DNA from: Metallococcus carri
GTDB lineage: Bacteria; Actinomycetota; Actinomycetes; Actinomycetales; Dermatophilaceae
NCBI RefSeq assembly: GCF_011440275.1
Contig: NZ_JAAOIV010000003.1
Span: 62,001-126,000 of the forward strand
Direction of reading: 5' to 3'
Length of the DNA: 64,000 nucleotides
This document shows, piece by piece, positions 35,116-45,154 of the stretch; position 1 is the stretch's first letter, and every line of letters begins with the position of its first letter. The translations under genes and the position numbers were made by a program. The notes under the pieces are model-generated. The model saw only the letters and a list, made by a program, of their open reading frames with translations. It was not told the origin of the DNA and ran no database searches.

Positions 35116-35724
35116 TCAGTTCTTCGAGTAGTACTCGACGATGAGCTGCTCGGTGAGCGGGATGTCGATCTGCTCACGGGTGGGCAGGCTGTGGATGAGG
35201 ATCTGCAGCGTGCCCGGCACGACGTGCATCCACGCCGGGATCGGGCGGTCGCCGAAGGTCTCCCGCGCAAGCTGCAGCGGGAAGATCTCCCGGGAGTTCT
35301 CGCGCACGGTGATGATGTCGTACTGCGAGACGCGGTATGACGGGACGTCCACGCGCTTGCCGTTGACCTCGAAGTGACCGTGGGTCACCAGCTGGCGGGC
35401 GGCACGACGGGTGCGGGCCAGACCGGCGCGGTAGATCACGTTGTCGAGGCGCGACTCCAGGATCGACAGCAGGTTCTCACCGGTCTTGCCGGTGCGGCGC
35501 GCCGCCTCCTTGTAGTAGCGGGAGAACTGCTTCTCCATCACGCCGTAGGTGAAGCGGGCCTTCTGCTTCTCCTGCAGCTGGGTCAGGTATTCCTTCTCCT
35601 GCACCCGGCCGCGGCCGTGCTGGCCGGGCGGGAAGGGGCGCATTTCGAAGTTCTTGTCGCCACCGACGAGGTCGGTCTTGAGCCGACGGGACTTCTTGGT
35701 GATGGGTCCGGTGTAACGGGCCAT
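35116..35724 (-). CDS. rpsD: 30S ribosomal protein S4
   Basis: Primary 16S-binding assembly protein. 202 residues, starting ARYTGPITKKSRRLKTDLVG; the S4 RNA-binding domain is in the second half (SRLDNVIYRAGLARTRRAARQLVTHGH). No zinc-binding cysteines, so the zinc-free form. AAGGAGAG precedes ATG 35724. Confidence 0.98.
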   Translation of the reverse strand: MARYTGPITKKSRRLKTDLVGGDKNFEMRPFPPGQHGRGRVQEKEYLTQLQEKQKARFTYGVMEKQFSRYYKEAARRTGKTGENLLSILESRLDNVIYRAGLARTRRAARQLVTHGHFEVNGKRVDVPSYRVSQYDIITVRENSREIFPLQLARETFGDRPIPAWMHVVPGTLQILIHSLPTREQIDIPLTEQLIVEYYSKN

Positions 35725-35755
35725 AGGTCAATCTCTCCTTCGATGTCTCGTCGGG

Positions 35756-36160
35756 TCAGCCGCGACGCTTCGGCTGGCGGACACCGTTGTGGGCCTGCGG
35801 GGTGACGTCCTGGATCGCGCCGACCTCGAGGCCGGCAGCGGCCAACGAGCGGATCGCGGTCTCGCGGCCCGAGCCCGGGCCCTTGACGAACACCTCGACC
35901 TTGCGCATGCCGTGCTCGATGGCGCGGCGGGCGGCGGCCTCGGCCGCCATCTGGGCGGCATACGGGGTGGACTTACGCGAGCCCTTGAAGCCGACCTGGC
36001 CGGCCGAGGCCCACGAGATCACCGCACCGGTCGGGTCGGTGATGGAAACGATGGTGTTGTTGAAGGTGCTGCGGATGTACGCGTGGCCCGCAGCAACGTT
36101 CTTCTTCTCCTTGCGGCGCACCTTCTTGGCGCCGGAGGCCTGACGGCTCTTGGGAGGCAT
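35756..36160 (-). CDS. rpsK: 30S ribosomal protein S11
   Basis: Platform protein contacting the E-site region. 134 residues; basic N-terminus [19 protein letters not shown], then [17 protein letters not shown] and the C-terminal [17 protein letters not shown]. Between rpsM and rpsD, 31 bases before rpsD. Confidence 0.98.
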   Translation of the reverse strand: MPPKSRQASGAKKVRRKEKKNVAAGHAYIRSTFNNTIVSITDPTGAVISWASAGQVGFKGSRKSTPYAAQMAAEAAARRAIEHGMRKVEVFVKGPGSGRETAIRSLAAAGLEVGAIQDVTPQAHNGVRQPKRRG

Positions 36161-36209
36161 AGCTATCTCGAATCTCTCGTCTTCGTGAAGTCAGCGGTGG
36201 TCCGCGGGC

Positions 36210-36578
36210 TTACTTCTTCTTCTTGCCCGCGATGGTCTTCTTCGGGCCCTTGCGGGTGCGCGCGTTGGTCTTGGTGCGCTGCCCGTGGACGGGCAGGCCA
36301 CGACGGTGGCGCAGGCCCGCGTAGGAACCGATTTCGACCTTGCGACGGATGTCTGCAGCAACCTCGCGGCGCAGGTCGCCCTCGAGGCGGTACTGCTCCA
36401 AGTGGTCGCGGAGCTTGACCAGCTCCTCCTCGCTGAGGTCACGGATGCGAGTGTCCGGGCTGACGCCGGTGGCTTCCAGCGCCTCCGCGGCGCGGGTCTT
36501 GCCCACGCCGAAGATGTAGGTCAGGCCGACCTCGACGCGCTTGTCGCGCGGCAGGTCGACACCGATGAGTCGTGCCAT
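36210..36578 (-). CDS. rpsM: 30S ribosomal protein S13
   Basis: Head protein bridging to the large subunit and touching the P-site tRNA. ATG 36578 ([19 protein letters not shown]) is the conserved start; an upstream frame is open but not conserved. 122 residues ending in a lysine-rich tail. [19 protein letters not shown] is intact. First gene of the rpsM-rpsK-rpsD run, after a 209-base gap from rpmJ. Confidence 0.97.
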   Translation of the reverse strand: MARLIGVDLPRDKRVEVGLTYIFGVGKTRAAEALEATGVSPDTRIRDLSEEELVKLRDHLEQYRLEGDLRREVAADIRRKVEIGSYAGLRHRRGLPVHGQRTKTNARTRKGPKKTIAGKKKK

Positions 36579-36787
36579 GGTGGCGTTCTCCTTGGTTGAT
36601 CGTCCGGAGGTCTGGTGCACTCGCCGGTCCCGTGGTCACCCGGAGTGGGTGGTGCGGGTCCTCGGCCTCCGAGCCGAGGGTGCCGTCCGGCAGAGGTATG
36701 CCGGGGTCGGGCGGTGCGGATCTAGGGGTATTCAGTTGTTCGTCTGCGTCCTACGAAGACACGACTCGTGCGCGGTATGGCGCGCGA

Positions 36788-36901
36788 TCAGCCCTGCCGC
36801 TGCTTGTGGCGGGCGTTCTCGCAGATCACCATGACCCGGCCGTTGCGGCGGATCACCTTGCACTTGTCGCAGATCTTCTTGACGCTCGGCTGGACCTTCA
36901 T
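36788..36901 (-). CDS. rpmJ: 50S ribosomal protein L36, zinc type
   Basis: A 37-residue protein: [19 protein letters not shown] and onward to ARHKQRQG. The zinc ligands C11, C14, C27 and H32 are all present, so it is the zinc-binding form. AAAGGTG lies upstream of ATG 36901. Placed after infA, as usual. The 209-base gap downstream contains one perfect 7-bp hairpin at 36660-36679. Confidence 0.96.
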   Translation of the reverse strand: MKVQPSVKKICDKCKVIRRNGRVMVICENARHKQRQG

Positions 36902-36969
36902 CGCACCTTTTGTCTTGAAGTCGGGCCGGGTTTCCCCGGCGTTGCGAACGGTGTTGTCAGCGGAGTCGG

Positions 36970-37191
36970 TTAGCGGTAGCGGAAGACGATGCGGCCGCGG
37001 GTCAGGTCATATGGGCTGAGCTCCACCACCACACGGTCCTCGGGGAGGATCCGGATGTAGTGCTGGCGCATCTTGCCCGAGATGTGAGCGAGCACCTTGT
37101 GACCGTTGGTGAGCTCCACCCGGAACATTGCGTTCGGGAGAGCCTCGACGATCGTGCCCTCGATCTCGATGACACCGTCCTTCTTGGCCAT
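36970..37191 (-). CDS. infA: Translation initiation factor IF-1
   Basis: 73-residue S1-fold factor that occupies the A site during initiation. [19 protein letters not shown] and the end [15 protein letters not shown] are canonical. GGAGG lies close to ATG 37191. A 616-base repeat region separates it from map, so it probably has its own promoter. Confidence 0.97.
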   Translation of the reverse strand: MAKKDGVIEIEGTIVEALPNAMFRVELTNGHKVLAHISGKMRQHYIRILPEDRVVVELSPYDLTRGRIVFRYR

Positions 37192-37807
37192 ATCCTCCAC
37201 ATACTCCTGCGTTCTGCGCCCGCGAGGGATCGACTCCCCCGTGGTCACCGAACGGCTGTGCTGACGGCCTCGCTCCGGTTGAGCGGGACCTCGAAGCCGG
37301 CACGGAGCATTGGACACACTCCGGCCGACGCACCAGATTACCGTGACCCCGGCACACCGCCCAAATCGACGCGTTGACAGCGCGGGTGCAACCAGCGGGC
37401 GGACCCGGCGGAAGGTGCGGGCGGGTGCAACCTCGCCATACCAGGTTCGGACGCCCGCTCCGCGACCCGCCAGCGTCCGCAACCCAGACGCATGGAGTGC
37501 TCCTTGACACGGACCCTGGCCAAACGACCCGCCAGCGTCCGCAGGTGACGAGATGAAGGAGCCCGTTGCGGCTGACACAAGCCCGGGTTCTGGTGACCCG
37601 TCAGCACCAGCGGCACGAACAAAGCCGCAGCCGCTGACCCCAGGCCCCGCCACGACCGACCGTCAGCACCAGCGGCACGAACAAAGCCGCAGCGACTGAC
37701 ACAAGCCAGGTCCTGATGACGCCGTCAGCACCAGCGGCATCCACCCGCCCCAAGCCGCTGCGAACGACTCAGGGCAGGAGCAGCGCGAGCGTGCAGCAGC
37801 GAGCTGG
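37192..37807. other. infA-map intergenic region filled with repeats
   Basis: This 616-base gap has no gene. The left half (37192-37560) has diverged pieces of the GCGTCCGC family (for instance CCAGCGTCCGCA at about 37470 and 37531). The right half holds the 62-bp repeat array (37599-37738). The infA promoter should lie near its left end but is not evident. Confidence 0.7.
37599..37738. repeat. 62-bp palindromic tandem repeat, three units
   Basis: CGTCAGCACCAGCGGC occurs at 37599, 37661 and 37723, exactly 62 bases apart. The first two units continue ACGAACAAAGCCGCAG and end CTGAC, so the ends GTCAGC...GCGGC and GCCGC...GCTGAC form an imperfect 15-bp stem. The third is truncated after its first arm. 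A further end fragment lies at about 37567. Another copy of the first 16 bases is at 19647. Confidence 0.9.
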
Positions 37808-38641
37808 TCAGTCCAGCGGGCCGAAGGGCAGGCCGCGCGCGGTGAGTTCGGCTTCCCCGCCGTCGAGGGCGGTGAGCACCCACAGACCGTGCTCGGTCAG
37901 GGCGACCGTGTGCTCCCAATGGGCGGCGCGCGCACCATCGTCGGTGACCACGGTCCAGTCGTCCTCGAGCTCGTGCGTCTCGCAACCGCCAAGCGTCACC
38001 ATCGGCTCGATCGCGACCGTCGCGCCCACCCGGATCTTCGGCCCGGCGGCGGACACCCGCTCGTTGTAGACGGTCGGCTCCATGTGCATCTGCTGGCCGA
38101 TGCCGTGGCCGGTGTAGCCGTCGACGATCTCGAAGGCGAGGCCCGCCTCCCGACCGGAAGCCCGCACCGAGTCCTCGATGTCACCGCCGAGCTCATAGAC
38201 ACCGCGCCCTTCCCGGAAGCCACCGATACCGGCCCACATGGCCTGCTCGGTGGCCCGTGACAGAGCCTTGTCCTCGGCGCCCACCTCGCCGACTGCGACC
38301 GTGATCGCCGAGTCACCGTGCCAGCCGTCGACGATCGCGCCGCAGTCGATGGAGACCAGGTCGCCCGACTCGATCACCCGCTGCCCGGGTATGCCGTGCA
38401 CGACCTCCTCGTTCACCGAGACACACAGCGTGCCGGGAAAGCCGTGGTAACCCTTGAACGAGGGCACTGCTCCCCGGCCCCGGATGAAGTCCTCGGCGAC
38501 CGCGTCGAGGTGAGCGGTCGTCATACCGGGTGCGACCACACCGCGCAGCTGCTCGAGGCAACCACCGACCACGAGCCCGGCGCGACGCATCGCCCGCAGC
38601 TGCTCGGGGGTCTTGGTGGGCAGCTTCTCCCGGCCGAACAC
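37808..38641 (-). CDS. map: Methionine aminopeptidase, type I
   Basis: Removes N-terminal methionine from nascent proteins. The metal ligands are visible in SIDCGAIVDGWHGDSA (two Asp), GYTGHGIGQQMH (His), the IEPMVT Glu and the final EHTVALTE Glu. 277 residues. The GTG 38641 start (VFGREKLPTKT) lies seven bases after the adk stop. Follows adk, as in most bacteria with secY-adk-map. Confidence 0.95.
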   Translation of the reverse strand: MFGREKLPTKTPEQLRAMRRAGLVVGGCLEQLRGVVAPGMTTAHLDAVAEDFIRGRGAVPSFKGYHGFPGTLCVSVNEEVVHGIPGQRVIESGDLVSIDCGAIVDGWHGDSAITVAVGEVGAEDKALSRATEQAMWAGIGGFREGRGVYELGGDIEDSVRASGREAGLAFEIVDGYTGHGIGQQMHMEPTVYNERVSAAGPKIRVGATVAIEPMVTLGGCETHELEDDWTVVTDDGARAAHWEHTVALTEHGLWVLTALDGGEAELTARGLPFGPLD

Positions 38642-38648
38642 GCCGCGG

Positions 38649-39209
38649 TCAGCGCTCCGCCAGAGCCTGCTCAAGCCGCGCCGTGACCTCGTCCATCGAG
38701 CCCACACCGTCGACCTCGACGAGCAGCCCGCGCTTGCGGTATTCCGCCGACAGCGGAGCCGTCTCGCGGTGATAGATCGCCTGCCGCTCGCGGATGACGT
38801 CCTCGGTGTCGTCGCTGCGGCCACTGGTCTCGGCGCGCTTCACCAGCCGCTGCACGATCTCCTCGTCGTCGACGACGAGTTCGAGCACGGCGGTCAGGCT
38901 GTCGTCGCCGAGGATCTCGTCCAGCGCCTGCACCTGGGCGATGGTGCGCGGGTAACCGTCGAGCAGGAAACCGGCCTTGGCGTCATCCTGCGCCAGCCGG
39001 TCGGCGACGATCGCGTTGGTGATGTCGTCGGTGACATAGCCGCCCGCGTCGAGGATGCCCTTGACCTGCCGGCCGAGCTCGGTCTGGTTCTTGATGTTCT
39101 CCCGGAAGATGTCACCGGTGGAGATATGCGGTATGCCGTGTGCGCTCGTGAGGCGTTCGGCCTGCGTGCCCTTGCCGGCCCCGGGTGGCCCGAGAATGAT
39201 GAGTTTCAT
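38649..39209 (-). CDS. adk: Adenylate kinase
   Basis: Interconverts ATP+AMP and 2 ADP. P-loop GPPGAGKGT at residues 7-15, then the AMP site (STGDIFREN) and the short LID, without zinc cysteines. 186 residues, the short actinobacterial form. Its ATG immediately follows the secY stop codon with no gap, implying coupling. Confidence 0.97.
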   Translation of the reverse strand: MKLIILGPPGAGKGTQAERLTSAHGIPHISTGDIFRENIKNQTELGRQVKGILDAGGYVTDDITNAIVADRLAQDDAKAGFLLDGYPRTIAQVQALDEILGDDSLTAVLELVVDDEEIVQRLVKRAETSGRSDDTEDVIRERQAIYHRETAPLSAEYRKRGLLVEVDGVGSMDEVTARLEQALAER

Positions 39210-40517
39210 TTACCGGAGGAACCCTTCGTAGTGGTGCTGCTGCAGCTTGGAGTCGATCTGCTTGACGGTCTCGAGGCCCACACCCACCAGGATGAGGATC
39301 GAGGCGCCACCGAACGGGAAGTTGGAGTTCGCACCCACCAGGGCGAGCGCGATCAACGGGATCAGTGCCAGGACCGCCAGGTAGAGCGCTCCGACGACGG
39401 TGACCCGGGTCAGCACGTAGTTGATGTACTTCGCGGTCGCTGATCCTGCGCGGACACCCGGGATGAAGGAGCCGCTCTGCTTGAGGTTGTCGGCCACCTC
39501 ATCGGGCTGATAGGTGATCGAGACGTAGAAGAAGGTGAAGAAGACCACCAGCACGGTGTAGATCGCCATATAGGTCGGGGTGTCACCCCGGGCCAGATAT
39601 TCGGCCACCCACTGCGACCACCCCGACTGACTGCCGGCGAACTGGGTGATCATCACCGGCAGCGACAACAGTGAACTGGCGAAGATGATCGGGATCACGT
39701 TGGCCATGTTGAGCTTCAGCGGGATGTAGGTCGAGGTGCCGCCATACATCCGCCGGCCGATCATCCGCTTGGCGTACTGCACCGGGATGCGCCGGAAGCA
39801 GTTCTCCACGAAGACGACCGCGACGGTGATCGCCAGGCCCATCACCACAACCAGCGCGAACTTGCCCCAGCCCTGGCTGCGGATCGACCAGATCGAGCCG
39901 GGCACGCGGGCCGCGATGGCGGTCAGCATCAGCAGCGACATGCCGTTGCCGACGCCGCGCTCGGTCACCTGCTCGGCGAGCCACATGATCAGGCCGGTGC
40001 CGGCGGTGAGCACCAGCACCATGATCACCAGGGTCGGGATGTTGTCGTCGGTGGTGACGGTCGGGCAGGCCGACGGGGACACACCAAGCAGCCGGTAGGG
40101 CGCCGCGGTGGCGCCGGCGACCAGCGTCGAGGACTGCAGCAGCGCCAGACCGATCGTGAGATAACGCGTGTACTGCGTCATCTTGGTCTGACCGGCCTGA
40201 CCCTCCTTCTTCAGCTGCTCGAACCGCGGGATGACCACGGTGAGCAACTGGATGATGATGCTGGCCGTGATGTACGGCATGATCCCGAGCGCGAAGATCG
40301 ACAGCTGCAGCAGCGCACCGCCGGAGAAGAGGTTGGCCAGGCCGAGCAGGGTCTGCTCACCACCGGCCGCCTTCTGGCATTGCGCGACCAAGTTGTAGTC
40401 GATGCCGGGCGTGGGGATATGCGATCCCAACCGGAAGATCGCCATGATCGCCAGCGTGAAGAGGATCTTCTTGCGCAGGTCGGGCGTCTGGAAGGCGCGA
40501 CCGAAAGCCGAGAGCAA
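39210..40517 (-). CDS. secY: Protein translocase subunit SecY
   Basis: Channel of the Sec translocon. 435 residues with ten predicted helices; N-terminal FQTPDLRKKILFTLAIMAIFRLG and the plug region, then YITASIIIQLL and RRMYGGTSTYIPLKLN. Preceded by a 262-base gap with a strong hairpin after rplO, so secY-adk-map seems to have its own promoter. Confidence 0.97.
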   Translation of the reverse strand: MLSAFGRAFQTPDLRKKILFTLAIMAIFRLGSHIPTPGIDYNLVAQCQKAAGGEQTLLGLANLFSGGALLQLSIFALGIMPYITASIIIQLLTVVIPRFEQLKKEGQAGQTKMTQYTRYLTIGLALLQSSTLVAGATAAPYRLLGVSPSACPTVTTDDNIPTLVIMVLVLTAGTGLIMWLAEQVTERGVGNGMSLLMLTAIAARVPGSIWSIRSQGWGKFALVVVMGLAITVAVVFVENCFRRIPVQYAKRMIGRRMYGGTSTYIPLKLNMANVIPIIFASSLLSLPVMITQFAGSQSGWSQWVAEYLARGDTPTYMAIYTVLVVFFTFFYVSITYQPDEVADNLKQSGSFIPGVRAGSATAKYINYVLTRVTVVGALYLAVLALIPLIALALVGANSNFPFGGASILILVGVGLETVKQIDSKLQQHHYEGFLR

Positions 40518-40710
40518 CTGTTCCTCCTGAAGTCACGCCGGGGCGTGACCTAAAGATCGTGGCCCGCGTCGCACGCGGGGTCGAACGGTGGATGCTCGGC
40601 CGCTGCCAAGCGGTGGGGGTCAAACTGACTTGACGATACCCGATGGATGTCGAGGCTCTCGCCGCCCTCCGGCGGTGAGGAGCCTGCCCCGGGGCGCCGC
40701 CCCGAGATGC

Positions 40711-40764
40711 GACGACGTCCCGGCTGCTTCGGCATACGGCCGAAGGTCAGCGCGGGACGTCGTC
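40711..40764 (-). terminator. Large hairpin after rplO
   Basis: GACGACGTCCCG (40711-40722) and CGGGACGTCGTC (40753-40764) form a perfect 12-bp stem; a second stem, CTTCGGC with GCCGAAG, nests inside. It lies 16 bases past the rplO stop. No U-run follows on the minus strand, so it may attenuate rather than fully stop transcription before secY. Confidence 0.7.
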
Positions 40765-40779
40765 AGGTGCGGGGCAGGG

Positions 40780-41238
40780 TCACGCGATGGTGACCGAACC
40801 GCCCGCCGCCTCGATCTTCTGCTTGGCCGAGTCCGACACCTTGGTCACGGTGAGGTTCACCGCGACCGAGATCTCGCCGGTGCCGAGCACCTTGACCGGC
40901 CGGCCCTTGCGGACCGCGCCCGCCTCGACCAGGTCGGCGACCGTGACGTCGCCGCCGGACGGGAAGAGCGCGTTGATCTTGTCCAGGTTCACGACCTGGT
41001 ACTCGACCTTGAACGGGTTCTTGAAGCCACGCATCTTCGGCAGACGCATGTGCAGCGGGGTCTGACCACCCTCGAAGCTCTCCGGCACCTGGTAACGGGC
41101 GCTCGTGCCCTTGGTGCCGCGGCCGGCGGTCTTGCCCTTGCTGCCCTCACCACGACCAACACGGGTCTTGGCGGTCTTCGCACCCGGCGCGGGCCGAAGG
41201 TGGTGGACCTTCAGCGCGTGGGTCTTGTCTTCAGCCAT
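40780..41238 (-). CDS. rplO: 50S ribosomal protein L15
   Basis: 152 residues. The N-terminal glycine/lysine-rich arm [17 protein letters not shown] threads into 23S rRNA; the core ends in [18 protein letters not shown]. Two bases after rpmD. Last gene of the spc segment before the hairpin that precedes secY. Confidence 0.98.
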   Translation of the reverse strand: MAEDKTHALKVHHLRPAPGAKTAKTRVGRGEGSKGKTAGRGTKGTSARYQVPESFEGGQTPLHMRLPKMRGFKNPFKVEYQVVNLDKINALFPSGGDVTVADLVEAGAVRKGRPVKVLGTGEISVAVNLTVTKVSDSAKQKIEAAGGSVTIA

Positions 41239-41240
41239 CG

Positions 41241-41423
41241 TTACTTCGTCTCCTCCACCGTCACCAGGTGGCGAACGGCCTGGACCATGCCGCGGATCTC
41301 CGGGCGGTCCTCCTTCTCCACCGTGTGACCGATGCGCTTCAGCCCGAGCGAGCGCAGCGTCTCGCGGGCCTTCGGCTTGCTACCGATCTCGGAACGAACC
41401 TGGGTCACCTTCAGGGTCGCCAT
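41241..41423 (-). CDS. rpmD: 50S ribosomal protein L30
   Basis: 60 residues: [20 protein letters not shown], then [20 protein letters not shown]. The ATG shares a base with the rpsE stop (TGATG), so the two are translationally coupled. Confidence 0.97.
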   Translation of the reverse strand: MATLKVTQVRSEIGSKPKARETLRSLGLKRIGHTVEKEDRPEIRGMVQAVRHLVTVEETK

Positions 41424-42082
41424 CAGGCACCTGCCTTCTCTGCGGCGGCCGCGGCCATCGCCCGCTGCATCGCGACGGGCGCGACAGCGTCGACGGGCAG
41501 CCCGCGACGGGCAGCGACAGCCTCGGGCCGCTCGAGCTCCTTCAACGCGGTCACCGTGGCGTGCACGATGTTGATCGCGTTGTCCGAACCGAGCGACTTG
41601 CTCAGCACGTCGTGGATGCCGGCGCACTCCAGCACGGCGCGCACCGGGCCACCGGCGATGACACCGGTACCGGGCGAGGCCGGACGCAGCAGCACCACAC
41701 CGGCAGCGGCCTCACCCTGCACCGGGTGCGGGATGGTGCCACCGATGGTCGGGACGCGGAAGAAGTTCTTCTTCGCCTCCTCGACGCCCTTGGCGATCGC
41801 GGTCGGGACTTCCTTGGCCTTGCCGTAGCCGACGCCCACGGTGCCCTCACCGTCGCCCACCACGACGAGCGCGGTGAAGCTGAAGCGGCGGCCACCCTGC
41901 ACGACCTTGGCGACGCGGTTGATGGTGACGACGCGCTCCAGGTACTGGTTGCGGTCGTCGTTGCCGCGACGGTTGTCACGACGGTCACCGCGGTCGTTAC
42001 CCCGACCGCGGCGGTCGTTGTTCTCGCTGTTCTCGGCGCCCTGGGCGGAGCCAGCGGCACCTCGACGCTGGGGTCCAGCCAT
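41423..42082 (-). CDS. rpsE: 30S ribosomal protein S5
   Basis: Decoding-fidelity protein near the mRNA entry. The first 45 residues are an Asn/Asp/Arg/Gly-rich extension ([19 protein letters not shown]). The core follows: [20 protein letters not shown], then the S5 C-terminal domain with [18 protein letters not shown]. 219 residues, long for S5 because of the extension. Confidence 0.97.
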   Translation of the reverse strand: MAGPQRRGAAGSAQGAENSENNDRRGRGNDRGDRRDNRRGNDDRNQYLERVVTINRVAKVVQGGRRFSFTALVVVGDGEGTVGVGYGKAKEVPTAIAKGVEEAKKNFFRVPTIGGTIPHPVQGEAAAGVVLLRPASPGTGVIAGGPVRAVLECAGIHDVLSKSLGSDNAINIVHATVTALKELERPEAVAARRGLPVDAVAPVAMQRAMAAAAAEKAGA

Positions 42083-42123
42083 CAGTGATTCCTCTTCTTC
42101 GCAATAGACATGGTCATCGAGCC

Positions 42124-42504
42124 TTACAGGGCCAGACCGGCTTCGCGAGCGCCCTCGGCGATCGCGGCCACCCGACCGGCATACCGGTTGCCACCACGGT
42201 CGAAGACGACTGCGTCGACGCCCGCGTCCTTGGCGCGGGAGGCGATCAGCTCGCCCACCTTGCGCGCCTTGGCGGTCTTGTCACCCTCGAAGGAGCGAAG
42301 GTCGGTCTCCATGGTCGACGCCGACGCAACGGTCTTGCCGATGCTGTCGTCGACGACCTGCACGAAGACATGCCGCGACGACCGCGACACGACCAGACGG
42401 GGCCGCTCGGCGGTGCCGGCCAGGCGCTTGCGCAGCCGGGCGTGCCGCCGCAGCCGGGCCGCGGCCTTGCTGGTGGAGCGCTTGACGATTTTTGCGCGTG
42501 CCAT
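42124..42504 (-). CDS. rplR: 50S ribosomal protein L18
   Basis: 5S rRNA-binding protein of 126 residues. The basic N-terminus [20 protein letters not shown] leads into [14 protein letters not shown] and the C-terminal [20 protein letters not shown]. Three bases after the rplF stop. Confidence 0.97.
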   Translation of the reverse strand: MARAKIVKRSTSKAAARLRRHARLRKRLAGTAERPRLVVSRSSRHVFVQVVDDSIGKTVASASTMETDLRSFEGDKTAKARKVGELIASRAKDAGVDAVVFDRGGNRYAGRVAAIAEGAREAGLAL

Positions 42505-42507
42505 GAC

Positions 42508-43047
42508 TTACTTACCGGCCTTTCCGACCTTGCGGCGGATGTGCTCACCTTCGTAGCGCACGCCCTTGGCCTTGTAGGGGTCGGGCTTGCGCAGCTTGCG
42601 GATGTTCGCCGCAACCTCGCCGACCTGCTGCTTGTCGATGCCGGAGACCGAGAACCGGGTCGGGTTCTCCACCGCGAAGGTGATGCCCTGCGGCGCCTTC
42701 ACCAGGATCGGGTGGCTGTAACCGAGGGCGAACTCCAGGTCCGAACCCTTGGCGGTCACGCGGTAACCCGTGCCGTGGATCTCCAGCTTCTTGGTGTAGC
42801 CATCGGTCACGCCGACGACCATGTTGTGGATCAGGCTGCGGGTCAGGCCGTGACGCGAACGCGATTCGCGCTCGTCGTCGGGGCGGCTGACCTCGATCGA
42901 GCCGTCGTCGCCCTTGGCAACGGTGATGGGTGCCGGCACGGTGAGCGCGAGCTCGCCCTTGGGGCCCTTGACGGCCACCGAGTCACCCTCGATGGTCACA
43001 TCGACACCGTTCGGGATCGTGACGGGGAGACGTCCGATTCGCGACAT
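42508..43047 (-). CDS. rplF: 50S ribosomal protein L6
   Basis: 179 residues with the two L6 repeats; [20 protein letters not shown] opens it, and the second half carries the [20 protein letters not shown] signature. Lies near the GTPase-associated centre. Twenty-four bases after rpsH. Confidence 0.98.
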   Translation of the reverse strand: MSRIGRLPVTIPNGVDVTIEGDSVAVKGPKGELALTVPAPITVAKGDDGSIEVSRPDDERESRSRHGLTRSLIHNMVVGVTDGYTKKLEIHGTGYRVTAKGSDLEFALGYSHPILVKAPQGITFAVENPTRFSVSGIDKQQVGEVAANIRKLRKPDPYKAKGVRYEGEHIRRKVGKAGK

Positions 43048-43071
43048 TGTCTTCTCCTCCTCTTTCCCGAA

Positions 43072-43470
43072 TTACCAGACGTAGGCGAGGACTTCCCCGC
43101 CCACACCCTTGGAGGCCGCCTGCCTGTCGGTCAGGAGGCCGGACGACGTGGAAATGATCGCCACACCCAGACCACCGAGCACCTTGGGCAGGTTGGTGGA
43201 CTTGGCGTAGACCCGCAGGCCCGGCTTGCTCACCCGGCGCACGCCCGCGATGGAACGCTCCCGGTTGGGGCCGTACTTCAGGTCGATGATCAGGGTCTGG
43301 CCCACCTCGGCGTCCTCGACGCGGAAGCCAGCGATATAGCCCTCCGCCTGCAGGATCTCGGCAATGTGGGCCTTCAACTTCGAGTACGGCATCTTGGTCG
43401 AGTCGTGGTGCGCCGAATTGGCGTTCCGGACCCGGGTCAGCATGTCCGCAATCGGATCGGTCATGGTCAT
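43072..43470 (-). CDS. rpsH: 30S ribosomal protein S8
   Basis: Binds the central domain of 16S rRNA; in E. coli it also represses the spc operon. 132 residues, from [20 protein letters not shown] to [20 protein letters not shown] near the end. Start at 43470; a second ATG two codons later is possible. Confidence 0.97.
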   Translation of the reverse strand: MTMTDPIADMLTRVRNANSAHHDSTKMPYSKLKAHIAEILQAEGYIAGFRVEDAEVGQTLIIDLKYGPNRERSIAGVRRVSKPGLRVYAKSTNLPKVLGGLGVAIISTSSGLLTDRQAASKGVGGEVLAYVW

Positions 43471-43574
43471 GGGGCTGCTCCGCCCTCTCTCACCGGGGTT
43501 TCAGCCGCTTGGCGCGGCCGACCTACGGTGCAGATGTTCTTCTTCGAAAGTGTGATGTATGACGGGTGGCTGGC

Positions 43575-43760
43575 TTACCAGCTGGACTTGGTCACGCCGG
43601 GCAGTTCGCCACGGTGCGCCATCTCGCGCAGGCAGATACGGCACAGCCCGAACTTGCGGTACACCGAGTGCGGACGGCCGCACCGCTGGCAGCGGGTGTA
43701 GGCCCGCACCGCGAACTTCGGCTTCTTGTTCGCCTTGTTGATGAGCGCAGTCTTGGCCAT
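43575..43760 (-). CDS. rpsN: 30S ribosomal protein S14, zinc type
   Basis: 61 residues. Four cysteines in RCQRCGRPH and GLCRICLRE form a zinc ribbon, so this is the zinc-dependent form, matching the zinc-type L36 here. A paralogous zinc-free copy would be expected elsewhere if this organism has a zinc-sparing response. Two bases after rplE. Confidence 0.98.
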   Translation of the reverse strand: MAKTALINKANKKPKFAVRAYTRCQRCGRPHSVYRKFGLCRICLREMAHRGELPGVTKSSW

Positions 43761-43762
43761 GC

Positions 43763-44332
43763 TCAGTTCTCCTTAAACGGGAAGCCCAGCTGACGCAGCA
43801 GCGCGCGACCCTCGTCGTCGGTGCGGGCGGTGGTCACCACGGTGATGTCCATGCCGCGCACGCGGTCGATCTTGTCCTGGTCGATCTCGTGGAACATCGA
43901 CTGCTCGTTGAGACCGAAGGTGTAGTTGCCGTTGCCGTCGAACTGCTTCGGCGACAGACCGCGGAAGTCGCGGATTCGCGGCAGCGCGATCGAGACGAGC
44001 CGGTCGAGGAACTCCCACATCCGGTCACCGCGCAGGGTGGTGTGGGCACCGATCGGCATACCCTCACGCAGCTTGAACTGCGCGATGGACTTGCGGGCGC
44101 GGGTGACCGCCGGCTTCTGGCCGGTGATCGCCGACAGGTCGCGGATCGCACCCTCGATGAGCTTGCTGTCCCGGGCGGCGTCGCCGACACCCATGTTGAC
44201 GACGACCTTGGTCACCGTCGGCACCTGCATGACGTTGGCGAACTCGAACTCGCTCTGCAGCGCCTGCTTGATCTCGTCCTGGTAGCGCTGCTTGAGACGC
44301 GGCGCGGTCTTCTCGGGGGCTTCGGTGGTCAT
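43763..44332 (-). CDS. rplE: 50S ribosomal protein L5
   Basis: 5S rRNA-binding protein contacting the P-site tRNA. 189 residues: [20 protein letters not shown] at the start, then [20 protein letters not shown] and [20 protein letters not shown] near the end. Typical length. Two bases after rplX. Confidence 0.98.
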   Translation of the reverse strand: MTTEAPEKTAPRLKQRYQDEIKQALQSEFEFANVMQVPTVTKVVVNMGVGDAARDSKLIEGAIRDLSAITGQKPAVTRARKSIAQFKLREGMPIGAHTTLRGDRMWEFLDRLVSIALPRIRDFRGLSPKQFDGNGNYTFGLNEQSMFHEIDQDKIDRVRGMDITVVTTARTDDEGRALLRQLGFPFKEN

Positions 44333-44333
44333 C

Positions 44334-44675
44334 TCAGAAGTCCTTGCCCGATCGCACGGACACGCGGGTCCGGACGGTCTTGGTCTTGCCGTCCCGCTCG
44401 ACCTGCTCGACGCGGGTGCGGATGCGGGTGGGCTGGTTGGTCTCCGGGTCCACGATCATCACGTTGCTCACGTGGATCGGCGCCTCGACGACCTGGATGC
44501 CGCCGCTGGCCTGGCCCGGCTGACCGGCACGCAGGTGCTTGGTAACGCGGTTGACACCCTCGACGGTGACCCGCTGGGTCTCGGTCTTGACACCGATGAC
44601 CTTGCCCTGCTTGCCCTTGTCGGGGCCGCTGATGACCTGGACCAGGTCGTTCTTCTTGATCTTCATCTTCGCCAT
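44334..44675 (-). CDS. rplX: 50S ribosomal protein L24
   Basis: Assembly initiator protein with a KOW motif ([20 protein letters not shown]). 113 residues. Two ATGs lie at the start (MAKMKIKK); 44675 is used, three residues longer than the alternative. Four bases after rplN. Confidence 0.97.
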   Translation of the reverse strand: MAKMKIKKNDLVQVISGPDKGKQGKVIGVKTETQRVTVEGVNRVTKHLRAGQPGQASGGIQVVEAPIHVSNVMIVDPETNQPTRIRTRVEQVERDGKTKTVRTRVSVRSGKDF

Positions 44676-44679
44676 GGCT

Positions 44680-45048
44680 TCAGAGCACCTCCGGCGCGAG
44701 CGAGATGATCTTCATGAACCGCTTGTCGCGCAGCTCGCGGCCCACCGGGCCGAAGATGCGGGTGCCCCGGGGGTCACCGTCGTTCTTGAGGATCACCGCA
44801 GCGTTCTCGTCAAAGCGGATGTAGCTGCCGTCCGGGCGGCGCTTCTCCTTGCGGGTGCGCACGATGACCGCCTTGACGACATCGCCCTTCTTGACGTTGC
44901 CGCCGGGGATGGCGTCCTTCACGGTGGCCACGATCGTGTCACCGATGCCGGCGTAGCGACGTCCGGAGCCACCGAGCACACGGATGCACAAGATCTCCTT
45001 GGCACCGGTGTTGTCGGCGACGCGCAGTCGCGACTCCTGCTGGATCAC
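44680..45048 (-). CDS. rplN: 50S ribosomal protein L14
   Basis: 122 residues, from [20 protein letters not shown] to [12 protein letters not shown]. First gene of the spc-like segment; a 177-base gap with a hairpin and a TAGACT -10 candidate separates it from rpsQ, so it can be transcribed on its own. Confidence 0.98.
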   Translation of the reverse strand: MIQQESRLRVADNTGAKEILCIRVLGGSGRRYAGIGDTIVATVKDAIPGGNVKKGDVVKAVIVRTRKEKRRPDGSYIRFDENAAVILKNDGDPRGTRIFGPVGRELRDKRFMKIISLAPEVL

Positions 45049-45154
45049 AGTTCTTCTCCTGTCGTCTCACTGGTTCTCGGCCCTCGGATCGGGGTCCGAG
45101 CCTGGTGGAACGGATACATGTCTTTCGCCTGCCGATCACGCGGCGGGCGGGTGC

